33,780 bases of DNA, taken from contig CADBGD010000009.1 in NCBI GenBank assembly GCA_902794115.1, forward strand, positions 1 to 33,780. Reading direction: 5' to 3'. Each line of letters begins with the position of its first letter. The stretch's first letter is position 1. Below the pieces are notes generated by a model that did no database searches, was not told the DNA's origin, and saw only the letters and a list, made by a program, of their open reading frames with translations. This DNA is from Oscillospiraceae bacterium (GTDB lineage: Bacteria; Bacillota; Clostridia; Saccharofermentanales; Saccharofermentanaceae). Shown here piece after piece: positions 15,292-24,578 of this stretch. Both the position numbers and the translations under genes were made by a program.

Positions 15292-15904
15292 GTTATCGCT
15301 GTCCCGGATCATTCTGATCCCGTTTATATTGCTTTTTATGCTGCCGATCCATATCGGATCCTGGTGCCCCGGCGCCTGGAATGAGTTTATTGCTGACTAT
15401 GGTATGATCGTGGCAGCCGTTCTTTTTGTGATTGCTTCCATTACGGATCTGGTAGATGGAAAGATCGCCAGAAAGTACAATCTGATCACAAATTTAGGAA
15501 AGTTCCTGGATTCGCTGGCGGATAAGATGCTGGTCATTTCCGTACTGATCGCGCTTGTCGATATAGGAAGGATCTCGTCCGTTTGGGTCATTATCATCGC
15601 ATTCCGTGAGTTTGCCGTGACCGGTATCCGTATGCTGGCCAGCGCCAAGGGCGTTGTTATGGCCGCTAAGATGATCGGTAAGATCAAGACAGTGACACAG
15701 ATGATCGCCATTACTTTCCTGATGTTTGAGACACTTCTGGTGAAGATCATCCATGCTATCTGCGGAAGCTGCACAGTGGAATCCATTACCGACGGCGTAC
15801 AGATCGTAGGCAATGTTTTACTGCTGATCAGTGTGGCTATGACCATTATTTCCGGCATGGATTATTTGTTGAAAAACCTGAAGTATTTCAAAGAAAATGA
15901 ATAA
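15275..15904 (+). CDS. pgsA: CDP-diacylglycerol--glycerol-3-phosphate 3-phosphatidyltransferase
   Basis: A 209-residue membrane enzyme that makes phosphatidylglycerophosphate, the committed step to phosphatidylglycerol. The CDP-alcohol phosphotransferase motif DGx2ARx8Gx3Dx3D is complete: DGKIAR, eight residues, then GKFLDSLAD. The N-terminal NLPNKLSLSRI is typical and several membrane helices are visible. rimO-pgsA-recA proximity is common in Firmicutes. Its start lies inside the rimO end, so translation is coupled. Confidence 0.95.
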   Translation: MNLPNKLSLSRIILIPFILLFMLPIHIGSWCPGAWNEFIADYGMIVAAVLFVIASITDLVDGKIARKYNLITNLGKFLDSLADKMLVISVLIALVDIGRISSVWVIIIAFREFAVTGIRMLASAKGVVMAAKMIGKIKTVTQMIAITFLMFETLLVKIIHAICGSCTVESITDGVQIVGNVLLLISVAMTIISGMDYLLKNLKYFKENE

Positions 15905-15949
15905 TTGTTTGAAATTCAAAATAAATTCATATAATTCGCGATTTTTGTA

Positions 15950-15976
15950 TTGACAATTCATTTCTGTTCGTATAAA
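15950..15976 (+). promoter_or_regulatory. Candidate acpP promoter
   Basis: In an AT-rich gap of 119 nt, a perfect TTGACA (15950-15955) precedes TATAAA (15971-15976). The spacing of 15 nt is short, and TAAAAA two bases on would give 17. No FapR-type operator was recognised. Confidence 0.5.
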
Positions 15977-16023
15977 AACATATATGAAGATTGCAATAGG
16001 GCGATTTGACAGGAGGTTTTAAT

Positions 16024-16263
16024 ATGTCATCTGATTCTGTATTTGAAAGTGTAAAGTCGATTCTTGTTGATCAGTTAAATATTTCTGAAGATAGCGTACA
16101 GATGGATTCTCTCTTTGTAGATGATCTGAATGCCGACTCTCTCGACATGGTCGAGCTGGTAATGGCTATGGAGCAGGAGTTCAACATCTCCATCCCGGAC
16201 GAAGAAGCTGAGCGCATTAAGACTGTTGGTGACGCTGTAGAGTTCATCAAGAGCAAGATGTAA
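16024..16263 (+). CDS. acpP: Acyl carrier protein
   Basis: A 79-residue acidic four-helix protein that carries growing acyl chains on 4'-phosphopantetheine. The prosthetic-group Ser is in the DSL motif of [15 protein letters not shown], and [20 protein letters not shown] is typical. The ATG at 16024 follows AGGAGG; an in-frame TTG at 16006 is inside the leader and is rejected. It has its own terminator, so it is transcribed separately from rnc. The usual plsX/fabD/fabG genes are absent next to it. Confidence 0.97.
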   Translation: MSSDSVFESVKSILVDQLNISEDSVQMDSLFVDDLNADSLDMVELVMAMEQEFNISIPDEEAERIKTVGDAVEFIKSKM

Positions 16264-16292
16264 TTGATAATCGATAAAAGAAGCTTTACCCG

Positions 16293-16325
16293 AGACTGTC
16301 TCAGAAATGAGACAGTCTTTTCTTT
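16293..16325 (+). terminator. Terminator after acpP
   Basis: An 11-bp perfect stem, AGACTGTCTCA (16293-16303) and TGAGACAGTCT (16308-16318), closes the tetraloop GAAA and is followed by a T-rich tract. Confidence 0.93.
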
Positions 16326-16328
16326 ATC

Positions 16329-16337
16329 TGCTATACT
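16329..16337 (+). promoter_or_regulatory. Extended -10 promoter of rnc
   Basis: TGCTATACT (TG at 16329-16330, TATACT at 16332-16337) lies directly after the acpP terminator. There is no good -35 box, as expected for an extended -10 promoter. Transcription would start near 16344, upstream of the chosen rnc ATG. Confidence 0.55.
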
Positions 16338-16364
16338 GTGTACGAAATGAATAGGGGTGGATAT

Positions 16365-17072
16365 ATGGATAGGCAATACACATCGAAACATACCATTCTG
16401 GAAGAGAAACTCGGATATTCATTTTCGGATACCGGTTATCTTCTTTTGGCCCTGACCCATTCGACCTATGCCTATGAGCATAGAAAGCAGAATGTGGTTT
16501 CCAATCAGCGTCTGGAGTTCCTGGGCGATGCTATCCTTGATTTCATCATCGGCGAAGAGATCTATAAAAGACGGATCCGGTGGAATGAAGGAGAGTTATC
16601 GAAGACCCGTGCGCTGGTGGTCTGTGAAAAGACATTGGCAAAAGTGGCTGAGTCATTGGAAGTCGGGGAACTTCTGTTTCTGGGAAAAGGCGAAGAGAGT
16701 ACCGGCGGACGGACCAAGATATCGACGCTTGCGGATACGATGGAGTCCCTCTTTGCCGCAATTTATCTCGATGGCGGCTTTGATGCGGCTAAGGGCGTGA
16801 TCCTTTCCTGCCTGTCGCCTTACGTGGAACAGGCGGTTTCCGGAAACCTGATCTTCGACTATAAGAGCAAGCTTCTGGAAAAAGCCCAGATGAAAAACGA
16901 TCCCCATGAGCTTTCCTTCCAGGTGGTGGAAGAAAACGGACCGGTACATGACCGGACTTTCGTGGTGGCAGTCATTCTTGACGGAAATGAGATCGTCCGG
17001 GCGGAGGGCCGCAGCAAGAAGGAAGCAGAGCAGGAAGCTTCCCGGCTGACACTGGAGAAGTGGAACGGCTAA
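16365..17072 (+). CDS. rnc: Ribonuclease III
   Basis: A 235-residue double-strand RNA endonuclease for rRNA and mRNA processing. The RNase III signature NQRLEFLGDAILDFII and the second catalytic segment DTMESLFAAIYLDGG are present, followed by a double-stranded RNA-binding domain (about 160-235, ending AEGRSKKEAEQEASR). The ATG at 16365 is preceded by AGGGGTGG. Earlier in-frame starts (16338, 16347) lack a binding site and the first overlaps the -10 box. It sits in the conserved acpP-rnc-smc-ftsY order. Confidence 0.95.
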   Translation: MDRQYTSKHTILEEKLGYSFSDTGYLLLALTHSTYAYEHRKQNVVSNQRLEFLGDAILDFIIGEEIYKRRIRWNEGELSKTRALVVCEKTLAKVAESLEVGELLFLGKGEESTGGRTKISTLADTMESLFAAIYLDGGFDAAKGVILSCLSPYVEQAVSGNLIFDYKSKLLEKAQMKNDPHELSFQVVEENGPVHDRTFVVAVILDGNEIVRAEGRSKKEAEQEASRLTLEKWNG

Positions 17073-17100
17073 GTCTCTGTCACGAATAGCCCCGAGTTTG

Positions 17101-17109
17101 TGTTATAAT
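17101..17109 (+). promoter_or_regulatory. Extended -10 promoter of smc
   Basis: TGTTATAAT (TG at 17101-17102, perfect TATAAT at 17104-17109) lies in the 70-nt rnc-smc gap. The -35 region (CACGAA) is poor. It lies 33 nt before the smc ATG. Confidence 0.6.
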
Positions 17110-17142
17110 ATCACTTTAGACTAATAAGAAACGAGATCGTTC

Positions 17143-20100
17143 ATGCATCTGAAGAAACTGGAAATCCAAGGCTTTAAGTCTTTCCCGGAGTACACGCTCA
17201 TTGAGTTTGACAAGGGAATGACGGCCATTGTCGGCCCGAATGGCAGCGGTAAGAGTAATGTTACCGATGCGATCCGTTGGGTTTTGGGTGAGCAGAGTGT
17301 CAAGACGCTCCGTGGTTCGAAGATGGAGGACGTAATCTTCAACGGTACCCAGTCCCGAAGGGCGATGAACTTTGCCGAAGTTTCCATGACGCTGGATAAT
17401 TCGGACGGGATCCTTCCGGTGGAGTACTATGAGGTCCAGGTCACAAGAAGACTTTACCGTTCCGGTGAAAGTGAATATCAGATCAATCATGTGAACTGCC
17501 GAATGAAGGACATCCAGCAGCTTTTCATGGATACCGGTCTTGGTAAAGACGGTTATTCCATTATCGGTCAGGGCCGTGTAGACGATATTCTGTCTACGAA
17601 ATCGGAAGACCGTAGAAAAGTTCTGGAAGAGGCTTCCGGTATCGTAAAGTTTAAAAGCAGAAAAGAAGAATCCGAGAGAAAGCTTGCTTCGGCGGAGCAG
17701 AATCTTGTTCGTATCAACGATATCCTGGATGAATTGAGTAATCAGATCGGCCCTCTTTCAGAGCAGGCCGAAAAAGCGAAGCGTTACCATACTCTGTATG
17801 AGGAATGGAAGAAGGACGATATCGCTGTGATCCTGCATATGATCGACAGGAACAAGGTGTTCCTGGATGCCAGTGCAGATGAGCGGAAGAGCCTTTCGGA
17901 CGCCATTAAAGCCCAGGAAGATCTGGTTTTAAAGATCCGTTCTGAAAACCGGGAACTGACCGAGCGTTCGGCAAATCTCGAAGAAGAACTGGAAACGACA
18001 CGTCAGGAACGTTCCGACCTTACCGAGCAGATCCATGAGATCAATAACCAGATGGTCAGATTGAAAGAACGCCACGATCAGCTTCTTCTGCGTATCAAGT
18101 CGGCAGAAGGATCCGATGAGGAGCGCCTTTCTGAAATTGCCCGTCTGGAGCAGGAGATCGCCAAAAATCAGGAACAGATCCAGAAGTGGGCCCAGGAAAA
18201 AGAGAATCTGGGAAATGAGCTTTCTTCCATCGAAACTTCATATAAGGCACTTCTTGATAAAATGGCGGACAGCCAGGCAAAGCAGTCTGAACTTCGTAAG
18301 AAGATCGACCGCCTTACTGAAGAGATATTTGAAGCCAGAGAGACAGTATCGTCTTTGTCCGGTGACATGATGGTCAAGGAAGCGCGGATCAAGTCCCTTT
18401 CCGAAGACCGTATGCTCATGATCCAGGAAAGAGACGAGGCAAAGAAAAAGAGAGATCAGGCGGATGAGGACCTGAAGGCCGGACTGACCCGTGCCGCTGA
18501 AATGGCTTCCCAGCTTTCAGAAAAGCAGCAGGAAGTGGCAGAGGAAAGAAGAAAGGCCAAGGAGTTCGACGCGGACTTAGAAGGAAAGAATCGTCTCCTT
18601 TCCAATGTGGACTTTAGTATTAAGACTCTGGAAAACCTGGAAAAGAGCCGTGAAGGATATCAGGAATCCGTCAGAAGACTTCTGTCCAGCACAGATAAGA
18701 TCCCGTCCCTTTCGAATAAGGTCATCGGTGTCTTAGGTGAACTGGTAAAAGTAGATAAAGAATATGAGACGGCAATTGAGATCGCGCTGGGAAATGCGAT
18801 GCATAACGTGGTCACGCAAAATGACCGGGATGCTTCCATGCTCATTGATCACCTTAAAGAGAACCATCTCGGACGAGTGACTTTCCTGCCGATCGATTCT
18901 ATCCGGCCGAGACTTCTGGAAGAGAACCTTCTCCGCGATGCGAAGCGGTCACGGGGATATATCGGACTTGCTTCGGAACTTGTGGAGACGAAGCCGGAAC
19001 TTCGGGATATTATCGAGAATCTTCTGGGCCGTATCGTAGTAGTGGATACGCTGGATAACGGTATTGCCATGGCCAAAGCAGCCCGGTACGTATATCGTGT
19101 TGTTTCTCTTTCCGGAGATGTGGTCAACCCCGGCGGTTCCCTCACCGGTGGTAGCTTAAATAAGAAGTCGGCAAATCTTCTGGGACGTGCCCGTGAGCTG
19201 GATGATTTCCGTAAAAAGCGGGGAATGCTGGTTCGTGAGATCGCCAAGATGGAAGCGCAAAGACAGGATTTCGACCTGAAAATCAAAGATCTGGCAAGAG
19301 AAGAGATGGCGATGGAAGAACAGCTTCAGAACGCCTCCCTCGAACGTATCCGCATCGAAAGTGCATTTACCGTAGCGGATGAAGACTATAAAAAGACATT
19401 AGAGCGGATCACGACCGTGGAGACGGAACTGGAGAAGATCTCGGCGGCCAAGCTGACCTCCTCTTCGGATCTGGAAGAAGCAAAACTGGTGATCACTGAG
19501 CGTGAAGACGAAATCGCGGAACTCAAAGAAAAGATGAGCGCGTCTTCGGAAAAGAATGAGCAGGAACAGAGTGATCTGGAGAAAATGCGCGGGCAGATCA
19601 GTGACCTTCGTGTCCGTGTGGAGACTGTAAACGGTACCTTGACGGCGACCGAAGAGCGTATCCGCATGTTCGAGAATGAAAAGAAGAAGAACCTGGATGA
19701 CCAGGAGCGCATGAAGCAGGAATGCCAGCAGGCCAGAACGGATGCCGAGGAGATCAAAAAGCAGTTCGAAGAACAGGCGAATTTCAAAGAAGGTCTCAAA
19801 GCCGAAGAAGAGAAATTCGATCAGAAGATCCGCGGGATCCTTCAGGAAAAGGAAGAACTGGAAGGCAAGCTTACCGGCTTTATCGATCACGTTACGGCCG
19901 CGACCCAGAAACTCAGTTCCCTTCAGTCCGAACAGACACGTCTGGAAAGTAAGCTGGAACGGTATGAGCTTGAGGTGGATGACTGCAAGAACCGTTTGTG
20001 GGAGAACCACGAGCTGACATACGATAATGCTTCCGAATTCCGTATGGAGATCGAGAATATCAATTCTATGACCCGACGCGTCAATGAACTCCGTTCGCAG

Positions 20101-20709
20101 ATCAAGGAGATCGGCGCCGTGAACGTCAATGCGGTGGAAGAGTACCAGAAGATCAATGAGCGCTACGAGTTCATGTGTGCCCAGAGAGATGATATCGAGA
20201 AGGCGAAGGCTGACTTAAGTAAGGTCATTGAAGATCTTATCGCCGAAATGAAACAGCAGTTCCTGAATCATTTCAGCCAGATCAATGAAAACTTTAAGAC
20301 GGTCTTTGCGGATCTGTTTAATGGGGGTACGGCGGAGATCCTTCTGGAAAATGAGGAGGATGTACTTAACTGCGGTATCGACATTAAGGCCCAGCCGCCG
20401 GGAAAGAAACTGCAGAGCCTGTCGCTTCTTTCAGGTGGTGAGCGGTGCCTTACGGCCATTGCGCTTCTGTTTGCGATCCTGCAGCTTCGTCCGTCGCCTT
20501 TCTGTGTGCTCGACGAGGTTGAGGCGGCGCTTGACGATGCCAACGTTAACCGTTTTACGGATTTTGTCAGAAGATATTGCGTCAGATCGCAGTTTATCCT
20601 GGTTACCCATAGAAAGGGTACGATGGAGGCCTGTGACCGGATGTACGGTGTCACCATGCAGGAAAGAGGTATTTCCAAGATCCTTTCGATGCGCTTAAGT
20701 GATATGTGA
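17143..20709 (+). CDS. smc: Chromosome segregation protein SMC
   Basis: A 1188-residue condensin ATPase that compacts and separates chromosomes with ScpA/ScpB. The N-terminal P-loop GPNGSGKSN lies in residues 32-40. Two long coiled coils (about 170-510 and 690-1020) flank the hinge (about 515-690, with GGSLTGGSLNKKS). The C-terminal head holds signature LSGGERCL around 1096-1103 and Walker B VLDEVEAALDD around Asp1124/Glu1125. The length is normal and there is no frame break. The ribosome binding site is weak. ftsY follows after 51 nt. Confidence 0.98.
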   Translation: MHLKKLEIQGFKSFPEYTLIEFDKGMTAIVGPNGSGKSNVTDAIRWVLGEQSVKTLRGSKMEDVIFNGTQSRRAMNFAEVSMTLDNSDGILPVEYYEVQVTRRLYRSGESEYQINHVNCRMKDIQQLFMDTGLGKDGYSIIGQGRVDDILSTKSEDRRKVLEEASGIVKFKSRKEESERKLASAEQNLVRINDILDELSNQIGPLSEQAEKAKRYHTLYEEWKKDDIAVILHMIDRNKVFLDASADERKSLSDAIKAQEDLVLKIRSENRELTERSANLEEELETTRQERSDLTEQIHEINNQMVRLKERHDQLLLRIKSAEGSDEERLSEIARLEQEIAKNQEQIQKWAQEKENLGNELSSIETSYKALLDKMADSQAKQSELRKKIDRLTEEIFEARETVSSLSGDMMVKEARIKSLSEDRMLMIQERDEAKKKRDQADEDLKAGLTRAAEMASQLSEKQQEVAEERRKAKEFDADLEGKNRLLSNVDFSIKTLENLEKSREGYQESVRRLLSSTDKIPSLSNKVIGVLGELVKVDKEYETAIEIALGNAMHNVVTQNDRDASMLIDHLKENHLGRVTFLPIDSIRPRLLEENLLRDAKRSRGYIGLASELVETKPELRDIIENLLGRIVVVDTLDNGIAMAKAARYVYRVVSLSGDVVNPGGSLTGGSLNKKSANLLGRARELDDFRKKRGMLVREIAKMEAQRQDFDLKIKDLAREEMAMEEQLQNASLERIRIESAFTVADEDYKKTLERITTVETELEKISAAKLTSSSDLEEAKLVITEREDEIAELKEKMSASSEKNEQEQSDLEKMRGQISDLRVRVETVNGTLTATEERIRMFENEKKKNLDDQERMKQECQQARTDAEEIKKQFEEQANFKEGLKAEEEKFDQKIRGILQEKEELEGKLTGFIDHVTAATQKLSSLQSEQTRLESKLERYELEVDDCKNRLWENHELTYDNASEFRMEIENINSMTRRVNELRSQIKEIGAVNVNAVEEYQKINERYEFMCAQRDDIEKAKADLSKVIEDLIAEMKQQFLNHFSQINENFKTVFADLFNGGTAEILLENEEDVLNCGIDIKAQPPGKKLQSLSLLSGGERCLTAIALLFAILQLRPSPFCVLDEVEAALDDANVNRFTDFVRRYCVRSQFILVTHRKGTMEACDRMYGVTMQERGISKILSMRLSDM

Positions 20710-20760
20710 TCCGGGCCGTTCATGGTAGAATGAAATAGAGAAACGAACAAGGAGAAAACT

Positions 20761-21669
20761 ATGGGAATCTTCGATATATTCAAAAAAGGCCTTGCCAAGA
20801 CCAGAAGCTTCGTAGCAGAAGGTATCACCAAAATATCCGCGTCCATGGGACGTTTCGATGAGGACATGCTGGATGATCTGGAGGCACTGCTGGTTCAGGC
20901 GGACTGCGGAGTCGGCGCAAGTCTGGCGATCATGGACGAAGTGCGTGAGTCGATCAAAAAGACCGGCGACGACAGTAAAGAGGCGGTCATGCGGATCGTC
21001 CGGGAAAAGATGCTGGAGATCTTAGGCGAAAAGACCCCGCTTACCATCGAAGACAACAATCTGAATATTATCCTGATGGTCGGTGTAAACGGCACGGGTA
21101 AGACCACCACCGCCGGAAAACTTTGCCTCAGATATAAGAATATGGGAAAGAAAGTTATGCTGGCGGCAGCAGATACCTTCCGTGCGGCGGCGATCGAGCA
21201 GCTGACGGCCTGGGGCGATATGACCGATACCCATGTTATCTCTCATGAAGAAGGTTCCGATCCGGCAGCGGTCTGCTATGATGCTGTGCATTCCGCGATC
21301 GCCAAGAGAGCAGATGTACTTATCATTGATACAGCCGGAAGACTTCATAACAAGCAGAACCTGATGGATGAGCTCAGTAAGATCTGCCGCGTGATCGAAA
21401 GAGAAGCCCCGTCTGCCAATACCCAGGCGATGCTGATCATTGACGCGACCACCGGTCAGAATGCGGTTATCCAGGCAGAAGTGTTCTCCAAGGCGGTAAA
21501 ACTCTCCGGTATTGGTATCACCAAGCTGGACGGCAGCGCCAAAGGCGGTGTGGCCATTGCGGTTGCCTACTCCACCAAAGCGCCGATCTTCCTGGCAGGA
21601 TTGGGAGAAAGCGCAGAAGACCTGGTGGATTTTGATCCGGAGATCTTTGTGGATTCGCTCCTGCCGTAA
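20761..21669 (+). CDS. ftsY: Signal recognition particle receptor FtsY
   Basis: A 302-residue SRP receptor GTPase that docks Ffh-bound ribosomes at the membrane. The NG domain is complete: GVNGTGKTTTAGKL (from about residue 108), DTFRAAAIEQL, DTAGRLHNKQNLM, TKLDGSAKGG and a GLGESAEDLVDFDPE end. The long acidic N-terminal A domain of enteric FtsY is missing, which is normal for Clostridia. AAGGAG precedes the ATG. Confidence 0.97.
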   Translation: MGIFDIFKKGLAKTRSFVAEGITKISASMGRFDEDMLDDLEALLVQADCGVGASLAIMDEVRESIKKTGDDSKEAVMRIVREKMLEILGEKTPLTIEDNNLNIILMVGVNGTGKTTTAGKLCLRYKNMGKKVMLAAADTFRAAAIEQLTAWGDMTDTHVISHEEGSDPAAVCYDAVHSAIAKRADVLIIDTAGRLHNKQNLMDELSKICRVIEREAPSANTQAMLIIDATTGQNAVIQAEVFSKAVKLSGIGITKLDGSAKGGVAIAVAYSTKAPIFLAGLGESAEDLVDFDPEIFVDSLLP

Positions 21670-21738
21670 CGGTTTCTTTGTAACGGAATAGAGGATTGAT
21701 GTGTTTAACGGTTAGAATCACTTTTGGAGGTGCCGTCT

Positions 21739-22383
21739 ATGCACAGATCTGTTCTATCCACATTCTCATTTCTTCTGGCGATTTCCATCGTTTTGTTTTC
21801 AGCGTCCTGTTCCCGGAGCGGAAAGTTTGATCTTGTGAAAGCCGCAAAGCTCGTTGGCGCGGAAGAAGTCGGGATCATCGGATTTACTAAGAAGATGAGC
21901 TTTAGCAATCGCGAGGACCCGGTTTATGTAAATGATACCGGAGTTGATGCACAGGAACTGTTTGATGCCACCATTAACCGGTTTGGAAAACTTCCGGAAG
22001 CAAAGATATCTGAAGCAACAGCTATGTATTATCCTTTATCCGGTGAGGAAGATGAGAACTGGTATTATATCCTTGCGTATTCGATCACCTTTGAAACGAA
22101 GAAGGGGGCGCAGGACTTTTATCAGTACTATGAAGAAGAGATCACGGATAAATACGATGAAGGCGGGAATGAAATACTTGATTCCGGAATGGATTCGAAG
22201 GGCTATAAGTTTACAATCGGCGGAGTTGAAAAAGATAACGGTCGCGCGGTCGTCTGGTCTGTATTCATGTGTGGCAATCAGTCGCTTTTCGTATTTGTAG
22301 TTTCAGAGGATAAGTCGGAACCGAAGCCGCTTCGCATCATCTTTGATGCCATGGGCATAAAATCATCATTTTCCATATTTTGA
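21739..22383 (+). CDS. Putative lipoprotein, function unknown
   Basis: A 214-residue protein with an N-terminal export signal (basic start, then FSFLLAISIVLFSASC). A cysteine follows the hydrophobic stretch, but the lipobox FSASC is imperfect at position -3, so lipidation is likely rather than certain. The mature part is hydrophilic with aromatic-rich stretches (ENWYYILAYSITFE, DFYQYYEEE) and has no catalytic motif I recognise. TTTTGGAGGT precedes the ATG at 21739 and fixes it over an in-frame TTG at 21724. It separates ftsY from ylxM-ffh, which are often adjacent, and shows no link to targeting other than position. Confidence 0.78.
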   Translation: MHRSVLSTFSFLLAISIVLFSASCSRSGKFDLVKAAKLVGAEEVGIIGFTKKMSFSNREDPVYVNDTGVDAQELFDATINRFGKLPEAKISEATAMYYPLSGEEDENWYYILAYSITFETKKGAQDFYQYYEEEITDKYDEGGNEILDSGMDSKGYKFTIGGVEKDNGRAVVWSVFMCGNQSLFVFVVSEDKSEPKPLRIIFDAMGIKSSFSIF

Positions 22384-22396
22384 CAAGTAAATATAC

Positions 22397-22425
22397 TTGA
22401 CAGATGCTTTCTTGTTTGTTATTCT
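22397..22425 (+). promoter_or_regulatory. Promoter of ylxM-ffh
   Basis: A perfect -35 TTGACA (22397-22402), a 17-nt spacer and TATTCT (22420-22425) lie 29 nt before the ylxM start. Confidence 0.82.
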
Positions 22426-22453
22426 TCATTAGCGTGTGAAGGAGGGTACTTCT

Positions 22454-22774
22454 ATGGACAGCGTGCAGGTTTGCTTATTGCTTGACTTTTACGGGCAGCT
22501 GCTGACTGAGCGTACCAGAGAGATCCTCGAACTTCGTTACCAGGAGGATATGTCTCTTGCCGAGATCGCGGAAGACTTAGGTATCTCCAGACAGGCGGCC
22601 CATGACGCGATCCATCGCGGGGTTGCTTCTCTGACGGAATACGAAGACAAGCTCAAGTTAGTCGAGCGGTTCACACAGCAGAAAAAGACCATCGCCAGTG
22701 CATTTAACGCATTGGAGGAACATAACGAAGAGAAAGCAAAGGAACTGCTTTCTACATTAGTTGAGGAATTATAA
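22454..22774 (+). CDS. ylxM: YlxM/p13-like SRP-associated DNA-binding protein
   Basis: A 106-residue member of the UPF0122/YlxM family, a small helix-turn-helix protein found upstream of ffh in Firmicutes and linked to SRP function. The sigma-70 region 4-like helix-turn-helix is clear (EILELRYQEDMSLAEIAEDL, then GISRQAAHDAIHR, residues about 26-60). GAAGGAGGG precedes the ATG at 22454. ffh starts 4 nt after the stop. Confidence 0.9.
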   Translation: MDSVQVCLLLDFYGQLLTERTREILELRYQEDMSLAEIAEDLGISRQAAHDAIHRGVASLTEYEDKLKLVERFTQQKKTIASAFNALEEHNEEKAKELLSTLVEEL

Positions 22775-22778
22775 GTAA

Positions 22779-24152
22779 ATGTTTGAAAGCTTATCGCAAA
22801 AACTGCAGAATATCACGGCGAAGATCCGCGGCAATGCCCGCGTGACCGAGGCGGATATCAAGGCCATGATGAAAGAGATCAGAATGGCGCTGCTGGAAGC
22901 TGACGTAAATTATTCGGTCGTAAAGGAATTCGTTGCCGATATGTCCGAGAAGTGCAAGGGCGCGGATGTAATGAAGAGCCTGACGCCGGGACAGCAGATC
23001 GTAAAGATCGTGCATGAGGCGCTGGTGCAGCTTCTGGGCGAGACAACAAGCAAGCTTGCCGTTTCGCCTTCCGGATTTACCGTGATCATGCTTTATGGTC
23101 TTCAGGGTGCCGGTAAAACGACAACTGCCGCCAAGCTGGCACGTATTCTGAAAAAAGACGGAAAGCGTCCGTTACTTCTTTCCTTGGACGTACATCGTCC
23201 TGCTGCTGCCAAGCAGTTGGAAGTACTGGCCCAGAAGGTGGAAGTGCCGAGTTTCATTATGCCGGAAGAGAAAGATCCGATCGTGATCGCCAAGGCCGGT
23301 ATTGAGCGTGCGAAGTATCTTCTTTGCGATACGCTGATCGTGGATACCGCCGGCCGTATGACCGTCGATGACGAACTGATGGAAGAGCTCATTAAGATCG
23401 GCGACTTTGTAAAACCCCATGAAAAGCTTCTCGTTGTCGATGCCATGATCGGTCAGGAAGCCGTGGCGGTTGCCCAGAGCTTCGAAGACCGTATCGGTCT
23501 TGACGGTTTCATCATGACAAAGCTCGATGGTGACGCCAGAGGTGGTGCGGCTCTTTCGATCCGCAAGATGACCGGAAAGCCGATCAAGTACATCTGCGTC
23601 GGTGAAAAAGTCGAGAATATCGAAGAATTCCATCCGAACCGGATGGCTGACCGTATCCTGGGCATGGGTGACGTTCTGTCCCTGATCGAAAAGGCCCAGC
23701 AGAATATCGATGAGGAAGAGGCGGCCAAGTCTGTTGAGAGAATGCTGAGTAATTCTTTCAATATGGATGACCTTCTTTCCCAGTTTGAACAGCTCAAGAA
23801 GATGGGCTCCATGAAGGATGTGCTGGGCATGATCCCGGGCGCAGCCGGAAAGATCAAAGATGCAGATATCGATGACAAGGTCATCGACGTCAATATGGCC
23901 ATCATCCGCTCCATGACGAAAAAGGAGCGAAGGGTACCGAATATTCTCAATGCCAGCCGAAGAAAGAGAATCGCGGCCGGTTCCGGAACCACGGTGCAGC
24001 AGGTCAATCAGCTGATCCGTCAGTATGAGCAGACTTCCGAGATGATGAAGAAGTTTACCAAGATGACCAAGGGCGGAAAGAAGGGCCTGAGAGGACTTCC
24101 GGGCGGCCTTGGGGGTCTGGGAGGATTCGGAAACAAGAAGTTTCCGTTTTAA
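22779..24152 (+). CDS. ffh: Signal recognition particle protein Ffh
   Basis: A 457-residue SRP GTPase that binds signal sequences on the ribosome. The N domain is followed by the G domain with GLQGAGKTTTAAKL (from residue 107), DVHRPAAAKQLE, DTAGRMTVDDELM and TKLDGDARGG. The methionine-rich M domain binds SRP RNA and signal peptides (RRKRIAAGSGTTVQQVNQL and MMKKFTKM). The end is a Gly-rich tail. The SRP RNA gene (ffs) is not in this window. Confidence 0.98.
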   Translation: MFESLSQKLQNITAKIRGNARVTEADIKAMMKEIRMALLEADVNYSVVKEFVADMSEKCKGADVMKSLTPGQQIVKIVHEALVQLLGETTSKLAVSPSGFTVIMLYGLQGAGKTTTAAKLARILKKDGKRPLLLSLDVHRPAAAKQLEVLAQKVEVPSFIMPEEKDPIVIAKAGIERAKYLLCDTLIVDTAGRMTVDDELMEELIKIGDFVKPHEKLLVVDAMIGQEAVAVAQSFEDRIGLDGFIMTKLDGDARGGAALSIRKMTGKPIKYICVGEKVENIEEFHPNRMADRILGMGDVLSLIEKAQQNIDEEEAAKSVERMLSNSFNMDDLLSQFEQLKKMGSMKDVLGMIPGAAGKIKDADIDDKVIDVNMAIIRSMTKKERRVPNILNASRRKRIAAGSGTTVQQVNQLIRQYEQTSEMMKKFTKMTKGGKKGLRGLPGGLGGLGGFGNKKFPF

Positions 24153-24255
24153 GTGATGTTCACGCGAGCCTTAGGGAAGGCAGTGCTTTTGCCGGGGAAT
24201 GAACGCGAGAATATATGAGTTTTATATAAAAGATATTGCTAGGAGGAAAAGAAAA

Positions 24256-24504
24256 ATGGCAGTAAAAATTCGTCTGAGAAGAATGGGTGCAAAGAAGGCT
24301 CCGTACTATCGTGTAGTTGTAGCGGATGGACGTTATCCGCGTGACGGTCGTTTCATCGAGGAGATCGGTTCTTACAATCCTCTGATGGATCCGGCTGAGA
24401 TCAAGATCGATGCAGAAGCTGCAAAGAAGTGGATCGCTAACGGTGCACAGCCGACTGATACAGTTCGTGCTCTTCTGAAGAAGACAGGTGTTATCGAGAA
24501 GTAA
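24256..24504 (+). CDS. rpsP: 30S ribosomal protein S16
   Basis: An 82-residue ribosomal protein with the standard start [20 protein letters not shown] and the [15 protein letters not shown] motif. AGGAGG (24241-24246) fixes the ATG at 24256; in-frame upstream codons are not used. A 103-nt gap precedes it after ffh, containing a short GCCTT/AAGGC hairpin but no strong promoter or terminator. Confidence 0.98.
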   Translation: MAVKIRLRRMGAKKAPYYRVVVADGRYPRDGRFIEEIGSYNPLMDPAEIKIDAEAAKKWIANGAQPTDTVRALLKKTGVIEK

Positions 24505-24526
24505 TTTCTTTTCGAATTAATCACGT

Positions 24527-24578
24527 AAGGAGGCATGCAGCACACCTGCTTCTATCTACATGCTGCAAATTGTAGACT
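24527..24578 (+). promoter_or_regulatory. Remote Shine-Dalgarno plus hairpin before khpA
   Basis: AAGGAGG (24527-24533) lies 45 nt before the khpA ATG at 24579, and no site lies at the usual distance. Between them TGCAGCA (24536-24542) and TGCTGCA (24561-24567) form a perfect 7-bp stem with an 18-nt loop. Folding it would bring the AAGGAGG to about 13 nt from the start codon. Structure-assisted initiation is an inference. Confidence 0.45.

Noticed and set aside
24153-24255. A leader element or riboswitch between ffh and rpsP
   Set aside because: There are only a 7-nt direct repeat (ACGCGAG) and a 5-bp GCCTT/AAGGC hairpin; neither is strong enough to call.
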